A DNA stretch of 11,154 nucleotides, taken from contig JANBPT010001298.1 in the NCBI GenBank assembly GCA_027575765.1, positions 1-11,154 of the forward strand, written 5' to 3'. Below are positions 1 through 9,285 of this stretch, in pieces. The stretch is from Tieghemiomyces parasiticus. Its lineage: Eukaryota > Kickxellomycota > Dimargaritomycetes > Dimargaritales > Dimargaritaceae. Position numbers and translations under genes: made by a program. The notes beneath the pieces were generated by a model. The model made no database searches, was not told the origin of the DNA, and saw only the letters and a list, made by a program, of their open reading frames with translations. How positions within the stretch are numbered: position 1 is the first letter of the stretch; every line of letters begins with the position of its first letter.

Positions 1-429
1 GGCGGCGAGGCCCCTCATCACGGCTCCAGCTACGGCGGTGCCGTCGCCCCCGGGAACACCAAGGAGTACGCTCACGGCGGTGTCGCTGCTCCCATTCACA
101 CTCCCGCGGTGACTCCCATCCACCACGGCGGCGAGGCCCCTCATCACGGCTCCAGCTACGGCGGTGCCGTCGCCCCCGGGAACACCAAGGAGTACGCTCA
201 CGGCGGTGTCGCTGCTCCCATTCACACTCCCGCGGTGACTCCCATCCACCACGGCGGCGAGGCCCCTCATCACGGCTCCAGCTACGGCGGTGCCGTCGCC
301 CCCGGGCACGCCAAGGAGTACGCTCACGGCGGTGTCGCTGCTCCTGTCCATACTCCCGCGGTGACTCCCATCCACCACGGCGGCGAAGCCCCTCATCATG
401 GCTCCAGCTACGCCGGCGCCGTCGCTCCC
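1..429 (+). repeat. Tandem 126-bp coding repeat (3.4 copies)
   Basis: Units begin at 1, 127, 253 and 379, each with GGCGGCGAGG or a one-base variant (the fourth reads GGCGGCGAAG). Units 1 and 2 are identical over all 126 bp. Unit 3 differs at a few positions, mainly the AACACC to CACGCC change and the GCTCCTGTCCAT segment. Unit 4 is cut short after the GGCGCCGTCGCT part and runs into diverged sequence. Perfect identity including third positions means recent duplication or gene conversion. The true number of copies is unknown because the array continues past the left edge. Confidence 0.95.
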
Positions 430-591
430 GTGCATACTCCTGTTCACCACGAAGGGGCTCCCCAACAGAATTCTGGGTACGGCGGCGCCGCTGCTCCTGT
501 AAAGTATACGCGTAGCATGCACACTCCCGTCGAGACTCCTGTCCATCCCCCCAAAAGCGGACACGGTGTCCATGTTCCCCACCAGAAGTAA
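1..591 (+). CDS. His/Pro/Gly-rich tandem-repeat protein, 3' part only
   Basis: The reading frame is open from the first base to the TAA at 589-591, so at least 196 residues are present and the N-terminus lies outside the window. The GTG at 109 is not a start; it is an internal valine in every repeat. The protein is built from a 42-residue unit (starting GGEAPHHGSSYGGAVAP, later EYAHGGVAAP and HTPAVTPIHH) repeated three times in full. A shortened fourth copy follows, then a degenerate tail with VHTPVHH, GYGGAAAP and a final HGVHVPHQK. Each unit carries about six histidines, no cysteine and almost no large hydrophobics, so it should be disordered or extended. The residue mix resembles low-complexity secreted or wall proteins, or a His-rich metal-binding protein, but no signal peptide or domain can be seen here. 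I do not recognise the family. Coding status is well supported by the repeat period being a multiple of three and by the frame being kept. Confidence 0.8.
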   Translation, partial: GGEAPHHGSSYGGAVAPGNTKEYAHGGVAAPIHTPAVTPIHHGGEAPHHGSSYGGAVAPGNTKEYAHGGVAAPIHTPAVTPIHHGGEAPHHGSSYGGAVAPGHAKEYAHGGVAAPVHTPAVTPIHHGGEAPHHGSSYAGAVAPVHTPVHHEGAPQQNSGYGGAAAPVKYTRSMHTPVETPVHPPKSGHGVHVPHQK

Positions 592-1112
592 GAGGATTAC
601 TATTACGGTATAGAAGCCCTTCACCGTAGGTCTGGCTATACCGCCTCACCCATCAGCACGGTGGTGAGTACAAGTAACCTGAAACCTACATCAAGAACTA
701 GAGCGAGCGCCTTTTCGTCCCACTTTCTTTAATGTTCTTACTTAACGGTTTTCATGAACCCACGATGCTCAGTTCATAGCCCAATAAATTAATCACATCC
801 TGTGCTACACGTTTAAATCATCCTTTTCCGATTAATGTCGCGGAACATCGTCCTGATAAGGATCTATTCGTGCGATTGGTCCTTGTCCTGATCTGCTAAC
901 TATGGGTTCACATCTCGACAGTCACAGTTTGGTAACCACCTTTCAGTTGATCCCGCCATCGTATACCATTAGTGGTTGCTCCGATCATTGTGGCCTATGA
1001 AGTTTCGGTTGCTATATTACATTATGGTGCGTTAATAGAGAGAAAGTGTGCACTCAATTTCTGGCGACATTTAGTACAGGCGACTGAGGAGGGAAAATCT
1101 ATTGATTTCGAA
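592..1112. other. Convergent intergenic region between repeat-protein gene and MYST gene
   Basis: This is 521 bp between two stop codons that face each other. It should hold both 3' UTRs. A candidate polyadenylation signal for the plus-strand gene is at 783-788. I found no clear signal for the minus-strand gene and no conserved reading frame. An open frame that starts at 972 on the plus strand is antisense to the acetyltransferase exon 6 and is not believed. Confidence 0.6.
783..788 (+). terminator. Polyadenylation signal AATAAA for the repeat-protein gene
   Basis: A canonical AATAAA lies about 190 bp after the TAA at 589-591 in otherwise AT-rich sequence. Spacing is reasonable for a fungal 3' UTR, but fungal signals are loose, so this is a candidate only. 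Confidence 0.4.
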
Positions 1113-3673
<2,561 letters not shown>

Positions 3674-4399
3674 AGAGGGAGGAGAATCGATTGAAAGTTC
3701 GCCTCTGCCTAAATGTATTGGGGGGCAGGTATGACGCAGGTATAGTGCGCAGAATCGGGCGAATGGCAGCAAATCGGGAATGTCGCGAACAGATGAAGGC
3801 TAGAGAGGTAGGCTCAAAGTTCGTCCCGTCGGCCTGAAACCGGTCAATTAGAATCCGTGACGTGCCCGCGAATGAGCAACGTGGTGAGTTAAGCTCTGGC
3901 TGTGTAGTACAGAGCACAGGGGTTGTTGCCCAGTTTCTAAACGTCCGCGACGAGCACGAAAGGACGGGTGGGACAACGAAGCAGGCGTGCAGCGGCGCCC
4001 TATTTGACTGCCGCGCCCCGATGGCTAGGGGTCGGACAAGTATGAAAGCTGACGCAAACAGGCAACTTCAAACCCCTCCTAGCCCGCGGCATATCCGTCC
4101 TCCCCAGCTGGATATGCTTTCGGAACAGGTGGGGACTAGGAACGGAAGACCCTGGCCCATATAATTGTATGCTGATCAACGCGAGCGACGCCGCGAAGGT
4201 GGGTGCTGTCTCTGAATCCTCCCCTCCCACACTGCCGTCATCAATAGGCAGTTGGCAGCACTATCGAAGAGTGACACCGGTGGCCCGTCTATCATGCGCA
4301 CACCATCTGAAAATCCCCAGCGTTCCCTCCTTGCTTCTTCGATTCCTCGTATTCAACTGTGCCTCATTTTATTTCATCTTGAGAATTCACCTGACCACC
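3674..4399. promoter_or_regulatory. Divergent promoter region between MYST gene and EMC8/9-like gene
   Basis: This is 726 bp between two start codons that point away from each other, so it must hold both promoters, possibly shared. A weak TATA-like CATATAATTG lies at 4158-4167, about 235 bp before the EMC start. A pyrimidine-rich stretch (about 4325-4380) comes just before the ATG and fits a 5' UTR. No strong TATA box is seen on the MYST side. Several unsupported open frames cross the region; none resembles a known protein. Confidence 0.55.
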
Positions 4400-5507
4400 A
4401 TGAGCCGACTTTACGAAATCTCTGACCGGGCCTACAGCACCGTACTGGCACATTGCTTCAAGTACCCCTGGTCCTGCGTACAAGGCGTCCTTCTCACCAC
4501 TGTTAACAAGGAGAATGCCCCGCCAGCCGGCCCGTTGACCATAACGCAAGCCATACCACTCGGCCACCAGTGGCTAGGCCTGACACCTATGACGGAAGTC
4601 GCCCTCCAACAGGTAGGCGCGCCTTGCGTTATCGGTTTTATGCACTGTCGCGGACCCCGGACACTCTATTAATAACGCTAGATAGGACCTGGATTTTTTT
4701 ACCAACCGATCCCAACCTTCCCCAATTGATGGTCACCCCACTGCGCCCCTCTATGTGTCCTGGTCGGATTCCACATACATGTGCCTTTCAGATTGAAATA
4801 TATGGCCGTAGCCGCGCTCTCCGTATCGCCGGCTTTTACTTCGCCAGTGACATGCGTGACGAGACCGGAATACCCCCGGCAATCGGTAGTTTAGCGTGTC
4901 GGATCCAGGATAAAGTAGACCGCCCGCTACTCGTTCGAGTAAGTGACACGGTAGTCATCGTCGCTTCTTGTATCTGATATTGCCTGTGTTGGCAAACCAG
5001 TTTAATCGAACCTTTCCCTCCACTTCACCTGCTTCCTCATTCCTTTTTCGCTACCGCAGGTCAGCAGTGCCGCCCTCCAGAACCCCGATATCGGCATCGC
5101 TTTAACGGTAAGCTTGGAATTATTTACTACGCATGTAAGAGCGCTTTCCATGGACCAGCCATCATACGGCACACGAATTCTTTATAATTTAACATTTCCT
5201 ATTCACATCACTCCCTCTATTCCTACATCGTCCACTTTAGCCCTTTGAAGCTATTAACTCGGACGACTGCCGGACGATACCGAATCTGCAGCTGACGACT
5301 GACGGGCTGGTTGGCCCTGACTACCAGCTGACTTTGACTCCCCAGAAAACTCCGGCTGCTATTCACCGCCAGATCGCTACCTGCATTGCCCAAACCGACG
5401 AAAGTTCGTCTCTAGTCGATTTCGATGACCACCTGACGCGGGGTACTGGAGATTGGCTCGAGAATACCGCCTACTGGCAGATGGTCGAGGTTCGTGGGTC
5501 AAACTAA
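4400..5507 (+). CDS. ER membrane protein complex subunit 8/9-like protein (EMC8/EMC9, UPF0172), four exons
   Basis: Exons 4400-4612, 4792-4938, 5060-5107 and 5241-5507; introns of 179, 121 and 133 nt, all GT..AG and all phase 0. The start has an excellent context (CCACCATGAGC). The 224-residue product is close to the usual ~200-210 aa of EMC8/9. Family landmarks: EISDRAYSTVLAHCFKYPWSCVQGVLL at the N-terminus (MPN-like fold, residues 6-32), AIPLGHQWLGLTPMTEVAL (51-69), ALRIAGFYFASD (80-91), ACRIQDK (106-112) and the C-terminal SLVDFDDHL (193-201) followed by DW (207-208). The protein is expected on the cytosolic side of the ER membrane complex, which inserts tail-anchored and multipass proteins. 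Like its relatives it lacks a full JAMM zinc motif; the HxH seen in animal proteins is HxW here. The fourth exon is the least conserved, and a GAG/GTTCGT just before the stop could be an unused donor. Confidence 0.88.
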
Positions 5508-6452
5508 CTAGATAGAAATGACCGCCCACTCCTCTTCCCTGTGGCGTAAGAGCAAAAGTCGCACTTTTTTTTCCAATAATGAGTCCAATGCTATTATCGA
5601 CACTTCTAGACTGAAGGCGTCTAACTATAGGAGCTGGTAGGTTGAGCTTATTGTGTAAAGTAGAATTTGGTATATCTGAAGGCTGTGAGGCAGTAGTTTT
5701 TCTTTTATGGGTGTCGAAATTCAGGGCTACGTAATTTATCGGGGGATATCAAACGTGGAATAGTATTGGGTGAAAGTTGGCCATGGGTCTTTGGTAGCTC
5801 TCAGGTTGTTGACCATTGGTAGGTGATGCGGGCTAGTGATGTCGAAAGGTTGGATTGCTTGTGCTAAACATAGCACAGGTAGAATAAGGATACCCGGTAA
5901 CTATAGACAAGGGCGACAACGATAGATTGTCTGAGGTTAGGGCTGGGTCTGGGGCCCTTACCAGTCTGGCACCTTTGCAAGTGGGGAGAGGTGGGGGTGG
6001 TTGGACATGAGCTGGTGTACAAACATTGGTTGGTGGTGTGGGGGGGCTGTTGGAATTGGTTGAATGGGTATGGCAGAATGACTGAAGGAAGTTACAACTA
6101 ACTTTATCATTGTTCAGCGGCAAGCCTGCAACTATACTAATCCAAGAGGTAGCTGAGAGAAGGAGTCGAGATAAGGGTAGCTGTGGACCATAGTTGCTGC
6201 TGGCCTGCTGGGTGATGGTACTGGAGGTGCACCAGGTGGCACAATGTCTGGCTACTGATTTAAGTAGTCCTAATGAACACACATATATATATGTAATAAA
6301 GATGACAACTATGAGCCAGTCTGCCACGCCAAAGAATGAGCCTCTTGCAGCCAGATAAGGCGTCTTCATGGGTGGAAAGTGCATAGGGAGTTAGCAAGTG
6401 GAAGTGGCTAATAAGCGGTCTAGATTGCGTATTTTTGCAGTAGTAAAGGCTT

Positions 6453-6506
6453 ATATGCCCCTAAATTTTTTTGGCTGCAGCCTTCTATGGTTGAAGTAGG
6501 GCATAT
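6453..6506. repeat. Inverted repeat ATATGCCC/GGGCATAT with internal palindrome
   Basis: ATATGCCC (6453-6460) is matched by GGGCATAT (6499-6506). Inside the loop lies the perfect 10-bp palindrome GGCTGCAGCC (6473-6482). Confidence 0.6.
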
Positions 6507-6587
6507 TTAGTCATGAGTTATAGTTGGCAGGTGGGCCCTTGGTGTAGTGATTGGGAACCACCACATTAGATTATCCCAAGGTAAAGT

Positions 6588-6657
6588 CCAAGTCTGCTAT
6601 TTCAGAACCAAAATTCTGTGATAGTAGAATAACCTTTTGGTATGGTATTAGACTTGG
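6588..6657. repeat. Inverted repeat CCAAGTCT/AGACTTGG
   Basis: Arms at 6588-6595 and 6650-6657 match over 8 bp. Smaller nested pairs (CAGAA/TTCTG, CCAAAA/TTTTGG) lie inside. Confidence 0.5.
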
Positions 6658-6766
6658 GCCTAATATCAGCATAACCAGCAATGAGCCATTTTAATTGTTG
6701 GCCTCTCTTAGACGTAAAACAACTATATCAACTATGATAGGCCCATTACTGATTTCATGTCATCAT

Positions 6767-6833
6767 TATAAGTAGGTTGTTGTGATATAACAATGACAAA
6801 GGGTACTCAATAGCCCTACTTTTCCTACTTATA
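6767..6833. repeat. Inverted repeat TATAAGTAGG/CCTACTTATA
   Basis: A perfect 10-bp pair at 6767-6776 and 6824-6833 with a 47-nt spacer. Confidence 0.6.
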
Positions 6834-7113
6834 TTAGCAATGTGGTAACAAGGATTAGGAGCAATGTTTATTGGGGCCGCAGGTGGCCCAGGGTGAGTAA
6901 ACAACAATGAGGTTAAGCTAAAAATGGTTACTGTTGCTTATTTGGATAACTTGGGGTTGGTACTTATATATGCTGGAGTGCCATTGGAAGTCCAACTAGC
7001 ACAGGGTTAGATAAGGTGGTACCGGAGGCATCCGCAGAAGAACAAGAGTTTTTGGATCAGCAACTGTTACAAGGTTAGATAAAATATGAGATCAGCAATT
7101 AGGATAGAGAAGG

Positions 7114-7195
7114 CACTTAATCAGGAGGGGCTAATTCCCAATTAGAAAGAGTGCCAGAATTAGCCCAGAGACTTAGCCATACCTCACTTAATCAG
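7114..7195. repeat. 10-bp inverted repeat nested within an 11-bp direct repeat
   Basis: GGGCTAATTC (7128-7137) pairs perfectly with GAATTAGCCC (7157-7166). The pair is bracketed by two copies of CACTTAATCAG at 7114-7124 and 7185-7195. The layout recalls a small inverted-repeat insertion with flanking duplication, but 11 bp is longer than usual target duplications and terminal motifs are not clear. Confidence 0.5.
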
Positions 7196-7510
7196 TAGGG
7201 TTGGTTATGGAAACCACAAGCAATTTAAACCCCAGAAATAGAACCACAAAATAAAATTTAGTTTAATAATGGTTCCATAGTAAGTGACTTGTGTATCCAT
7301 TTTAATATTTATAGTATTGCTTATAATGCCCAATCTCTTCTACATTTTGGCCCCTGATTCGAACAACGCCACACCAGCTGTCCCTGTATTTTAACTACTT
7401 TGCAATACATACACCTCACTATACCAAGCGTTCCGCTATCTGTTCACTTCTGCATGCTGGGTCACATGTTATCTGGGGTGGGGATGAAAGGGGGAACGCT
7501 GTTCCAATCG

Positions 7511-7522
7511 AAAAAAAAAAAA
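7511..7522 (-). terminator. RNA polymerase III terminator of tRNA-Glu
   Basis: Twelve A residues on the plus strand give a T12 run on the minus strand, starting three bases after the discriminator base of the tRNA. A T-run of this length is a strong Pol III stop. Confidence 0.9.
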
Positions 7523-7525
7523 GTA

Positions 7526-7597
7526 CTCCGATACGGGGAATCGAACCCCGACCACCACGGTGAAAGCGTGGGATCCTAACCGTTGGACCATATCGGA
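7526..7597 (-). tRNA. tRNA-Glu (anticodon UUC)
   Basis: The minus strand folds as a full cloverleaf of 72 nt without intron. The acceptor stem TCCGATA/TATCGGA is perfect over 7 bp, with discriminator G at 7526. The D-arm is GTCC/GGAT, the anticodon stem CCACG/CGTGG with loop CTTTCAC, and the T-arm CGGGG/CCCCG with loop TTCGATT. The anticodon TTC lies at 7562-7564 of the plus strand and reads GAA, and probably GAG by wobble. A-box and B-box (GGTTCGATTCC) promoter elements are intact, and a T12 terminator follows, so the gene should be active. An LTR-like repeat begins one base upstream of its mature 5' end, so any 5' leader would be made from that repeat. Confidence 0.97.
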
Positions 7598-7609
7598 CTG
7601 TTGTGCTGT

Positions 7610-7627
7610 GAAGCCGAGCACGGCTTC
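7610..7627 (+). repeat. Hairpin GAAGCCG-AGCA-CGGCTTC in repeat A
   Basis: A perfect 7-bp stem with a 4-nt loop, repeated without change at 8512-8529 in copy B. Confidence 0.7.
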
Positions 7628-7780
7628 TCCCTTTGAGGAGCTGTAATAGGCCGCGCCTATACAACCATTGAAAAGTAACAAAAGAAAAGAGACCGGGCGA
7701 CCTCGGGGAGAGGCCCAGAAGAGACGGGGGGCCAGCCAGGCCCTCCACCAATTAGCGTCAATCATTTATTATAGTCATAG

Positions 7781-7788
7781 TATATAAG
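7781..7788 (+). promoter_or_regulatory. TATA box of LTR-like repeat A
   Basis: TATATAAG, conserved in copy B at 8682-8689 with the same neighbours on both sides. It fits a U3 promoter that would fire to the right, away from the tRNA. Confidence 0.55.
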
Positions 7789-7819
7789 CCGGGCCCAAGT
7801 ATGTAACACAGGACCCGGC
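7788..7819 (+). repeat. Stem-loop just downstream of the TATA box, repeat A
   Basis: GCCGGGCCC (7788-7796) faces GGACCCGGC (7811-7819) across 14 nt, with one C/A mismatch. In copy B (8689-8720) the same nine positions all pair, one as G-U. Confidence 0.6.
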
Positions 7820-7842
7820 AGCTTATTCCCGATTCCTGTCCC

Positions 7843-7865
7843 ATAGTGCCATCCGCTGGCACTAT
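7843..7865 (+). repeat. Hairpin ATAGTGCC/GGCACTAT in repeat A
   Basis: An 8-bp perfect stem with a 7-nt loop. Copy B has one mismatch in the left arm (ATAGCGCC). Confidence 0.6.
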
Positions 7866-8090
7866 TTCGTTAGTAAAGTCTAGTACCAACATCCCCTTAA
7901 GCTCGTTTGTTGGCAACGTTTCTAGATTTTGTTTTGAGGTTTTCTCCGTCAATAGTTAACCTATCGAACTTTGCGTTACAGATTCGGACAGCCCTGGTCC
8001 GACTGTACTTTCCTGAACTCTCCACTTCGTCTCGGAGGTTCTTTTGAAAGCGGGACTGGCTTCCAGATACCGGTCCGCTTTACAGTGTTG

Positions 8091-8105
8091 TGGTGCCGAC
8101 ACCCG
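8091..8105 (+). other. Candidate primer-binding site
   Basis: TGGTGCCGACACCCG starts six bases after the TTTACA end of repeat A. Its reverse complement ends in CACCA, as the 3' end of a charged-ready tRNA does, and it has the general form of many retroelement binding sites that begin TGGTGCCG. The matching tRNA is not in this window. Confidence 0.5.
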
Positions 8106-8250
8106 CTTTGGCTCTTGAAGGTATCTGACGGGCAAGTCAGCACTGGGAAAACGTAAACACTAGCCAACCCTTCTTGGGGGAAAGCTAGGATCAAAGTTTT
8201 AAGGTTACACACCTTATGCAGGGGGATGCAGATCCTTCCCCGCGCACGAG

Positions 8251-8258
8251 TATAAAAG
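8251..8258 (+). promoter_or_regulatory. TATA box without a visible gene
   Basis: TATAAAAG is preceded by a GC-rich patch (CGCGCACGAG) and followed by pyrimidine-rich sequence, much like the metallothionein promoter at 10749. No coding sequence follows before repeat B. Confidence 0.45.
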
Positions 8259-8505
8259 CAAGCCCGCGCAGGTAGGCAAGGGCTCACCAGCTATTTTTTC
8301 TATTTTTTGATTTCATCTGGTAAAACTTTATTCTATTTTATTTTCTGTATCAATAACCACACCGTACCCATCCCATACTATTTACTTTTGACGCTCATGT
8401 AAATAATCCTGTCTGTTGACATATTCTCCCCAATTTGCCGTTGGGCCCAGACCATTGTTGCGTACGGCCCAACCAAAGACCTTTGCCTAGGGCTGAGCAC
8501 CACAG

Positions 8506-8986
8506 TGTTGTGAAGCCGAGCACGGCTTCTGGATTTGAGGAGCTATAGTAGGCCACGCCTATACAACCGTTAAAAGAAAAGAAAGGAAAGAGACCGGGCA
8601 ACTTTGAGGAGAGGCCCGGAAGAGACTGAGGACCAGCCAGGTCCTCCACCAATTAGCGTAGATCATCTATTATAGTTATAGTATATAAGCTGGGCCCAAG
8701 TATGCAACACAGGGCCCGGCAGCTTATTCCCCAATTCCTATCCCATAGCGCCATCCGTTGGCACTATTTTGCTAGTAAAGTCTATTACCAATATTCCCTT
8801 AAGCTCGCTTGTTGGTAAATGTTTATTGATTTTATTTGAGGTTCTCTCCATCAATAGTTAACCAATTTCACTTTTCATTGCAGATTCGGGTACCACTGCT
8901 CTGACTGCATATTCCCAAACTCTCCACTTTGTCTCGGAAGTTCTTTTGAAAGCGGGACCAACCTTCAGATATTGGTTTGCTTTACA
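8506..8986 (+). repeat. LTR-like repeat copy B
   Basis: The second copy of the repeat at 7599-8084, same orientation, from TGTTGTGAAGCCG to TTTACA. It has lost many CpG sites found in copy A; for example ACCGGTCCGC (8069-8078) is ATTGGTTTGC (8971-8980). It keeps the TATATAAG at 8682-8689 and the hairpins at 8512-8529 and 8689-8720. Confidence 0.75.
8682..8689 (+). promoter_or_regulatory. TATA box of LTR-like repeat B
   Basis: TATATAAG in the position matching 7781-7788 of copy A, again followed directly by the GC-rich stem-loop. Confidence 0.5.
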
Positions 8987-8990
8987 TGAC

Positions 8991-9285
8991 TGTTGTACAC
9001 CAGGGCTATTACCCTATCAGCCGGGTACCTGAGCCCGGTTCATTTGTTTTGGATATTCTTTTAGCTCTGGTGGCCACCGGATGTGGCTGCCGGAAGGGTA
9101 CTCTTTTAGCTTTTTTGCCCCAGCTACTGCCAATGGTGGTATCATGATGACGACCCCATTGACAGTGGCTCCACCATCCGACAGTAGTCTATTCTCTAGT
9201 ATATATATCGTTCCTGTCGCGCCTAGTAATAAATCGACACCTTTTTTCTTGAAAAACCATACCCTTTTAAAACCCTATACTATTC
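8991..9285 (+). repeat. Second dispersed repeat family, copy C1
   Basis: This aligns with 9757-10055 in direct orientation. Shared blocks include CCAGGGCTA, GGGTACCTGAG, CATTTGTTTTGGATA, GGAAGGGTA, TCTTTTAGCTTT, CTAGTATATA and TAGTAATAAATCGACACC. It starts four bases after repeat B. CCGGG/CCCGG at 9022-9039 forms a hairpin that is lost in C2. A TATA-like run at about 9199-9207 and an AATAAA at 9228-9233 would fit a short LTR, but no primer site follows. An open frame from 9081 crosses it and is not shared with C2. Confidence 0.75.
9228..9233 (+). other. AATAAA conserved in both C repeats
   Basis: The hexamer sits in a conserved block CCTAGTAATAAATCGACACC in C1, with its counterpart at 9994-9999 in C2. 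It could be a polyadenylation signal of the element. Confidence 0.35.

Larger units (their letters stand above)
5508..7510. other. Gene-free, decayed AT-rich and strand-asymmetric stretch
   Basis: No reading frame here has family resemblance or believable splicing. From about 5640 to 6250 the plus strand is strongly G/T-rich and C-poor. From about 6425 to 7345 CpG nearly vanishes (four between 6501 and 7320 by my count) and there are many inverted repeats. The longest open frame (minus, 6384-5833) has one hydrophobic stretch and a proline run but looks like a product of base composition. A weak AATAAT at 5575-5580 may serve the EMC gene 3' end. The most likely reading is old, methylated, mutated transposon debris, but I cannot name a family. 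Confidence 0.5.
7599..8084 (+). repeat. LTR-like repeat copy A
   Basis: This aligns over its whole length with copy B at 8506-8986, about four positions in five being the same by eye. It begins TGTTGTG..GAAGCCG and ends CTTTACA, so TG..CA ends are possible. It carries TATATAAG at 7781-7788 and three inverted repeats (7610-7627, 7788-7819, 7843-7865). It retains many more CpG sites than copy B. A start at 7607 (TGTGAAG) makes both copies exactly 478 bp and may be the better left end. Confidence 0.75.
8085..8505 (+). other. Short internal region between repeats A and B
   Basis: These 421 bp follow copy A. They begin with the primer-binding-site-like motif, contain a strong TATA box at 8251-8258 and then a T-rich stretch (8292-8345), and show no gag or pol-like reading frame. 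A small TAAGGT/ACCTTA hairpin lies at 8200-8216. This may be non-coding element sequence or an older promoter region captured between the repeats. Confidence 0.5.
7599..8986 (+). mobile_element. Putative miniature or internally deleted LTR retroelement
   Basis: Two similar direct repeats of about 480 bp (A and B) flank 421 bp that holds no retroviral gene. TGGTGCCGACACCCG lies six bases after the TTTACA that ends copy A; it has the form of a tRNA-primed binding site (its complement ends in CCA). No convincing polypurine tract lies before copy B. The 9-mer GACTGTTGT occurs at 7596-7604 and 8988-8996, bracketing the element with an offset of one to two bases; this could be a remnant of target duplication. 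Alternatives are two independent solo LTRs or a duplicated non-LTR repeat. Confidence 0.5.

Noticed and set aside
3862..4230. Small open frames on both strands in the divergent promoter region
   Set aside because: No family resemblance, no good start context, and they overlap each other.
4169..4399. An upstream ATG in frame with the EMC8/9-like gene
   Set aside because: It would add 77 residues not seen in the family; the ATG at 4400 has a strong context and matches the usual N-terminus.
6281..6294. Palindrome ACATATATATATGT
   Set aside because: A short AT microsatellite is always self-complementary; nothing else supports a function.
5833..6384. Minus-strand open frame of 183 aa with one hydrophobic stretch and a proline-rich part
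   Set aside because: It sits in a G/T-rich, strand-biased region where stops are rare on the minus strand; no domain, no homology that I recognise, and no conserved splicing.
7340..7375. GATTCGAAC resembling a tRNA T-loop
   Set aside because: Neighbouring bases do not form a T-stem or a cloverleaf on either strand.
7419..7765. Two minus-strand open frames of 98-110 aa
   Set aside because: They run through the tRNA-Glu gene and into repeat A, so they cannot be real proteins.
7594..8991. Exact 5-bp target duplication around the A/B element
   Set aside because: The five bases next to the proposed ends (CGGAC or TGTGC on the left, TGACT on the right) do not match; only the offset 9-mer GACTGTTGT is shared.
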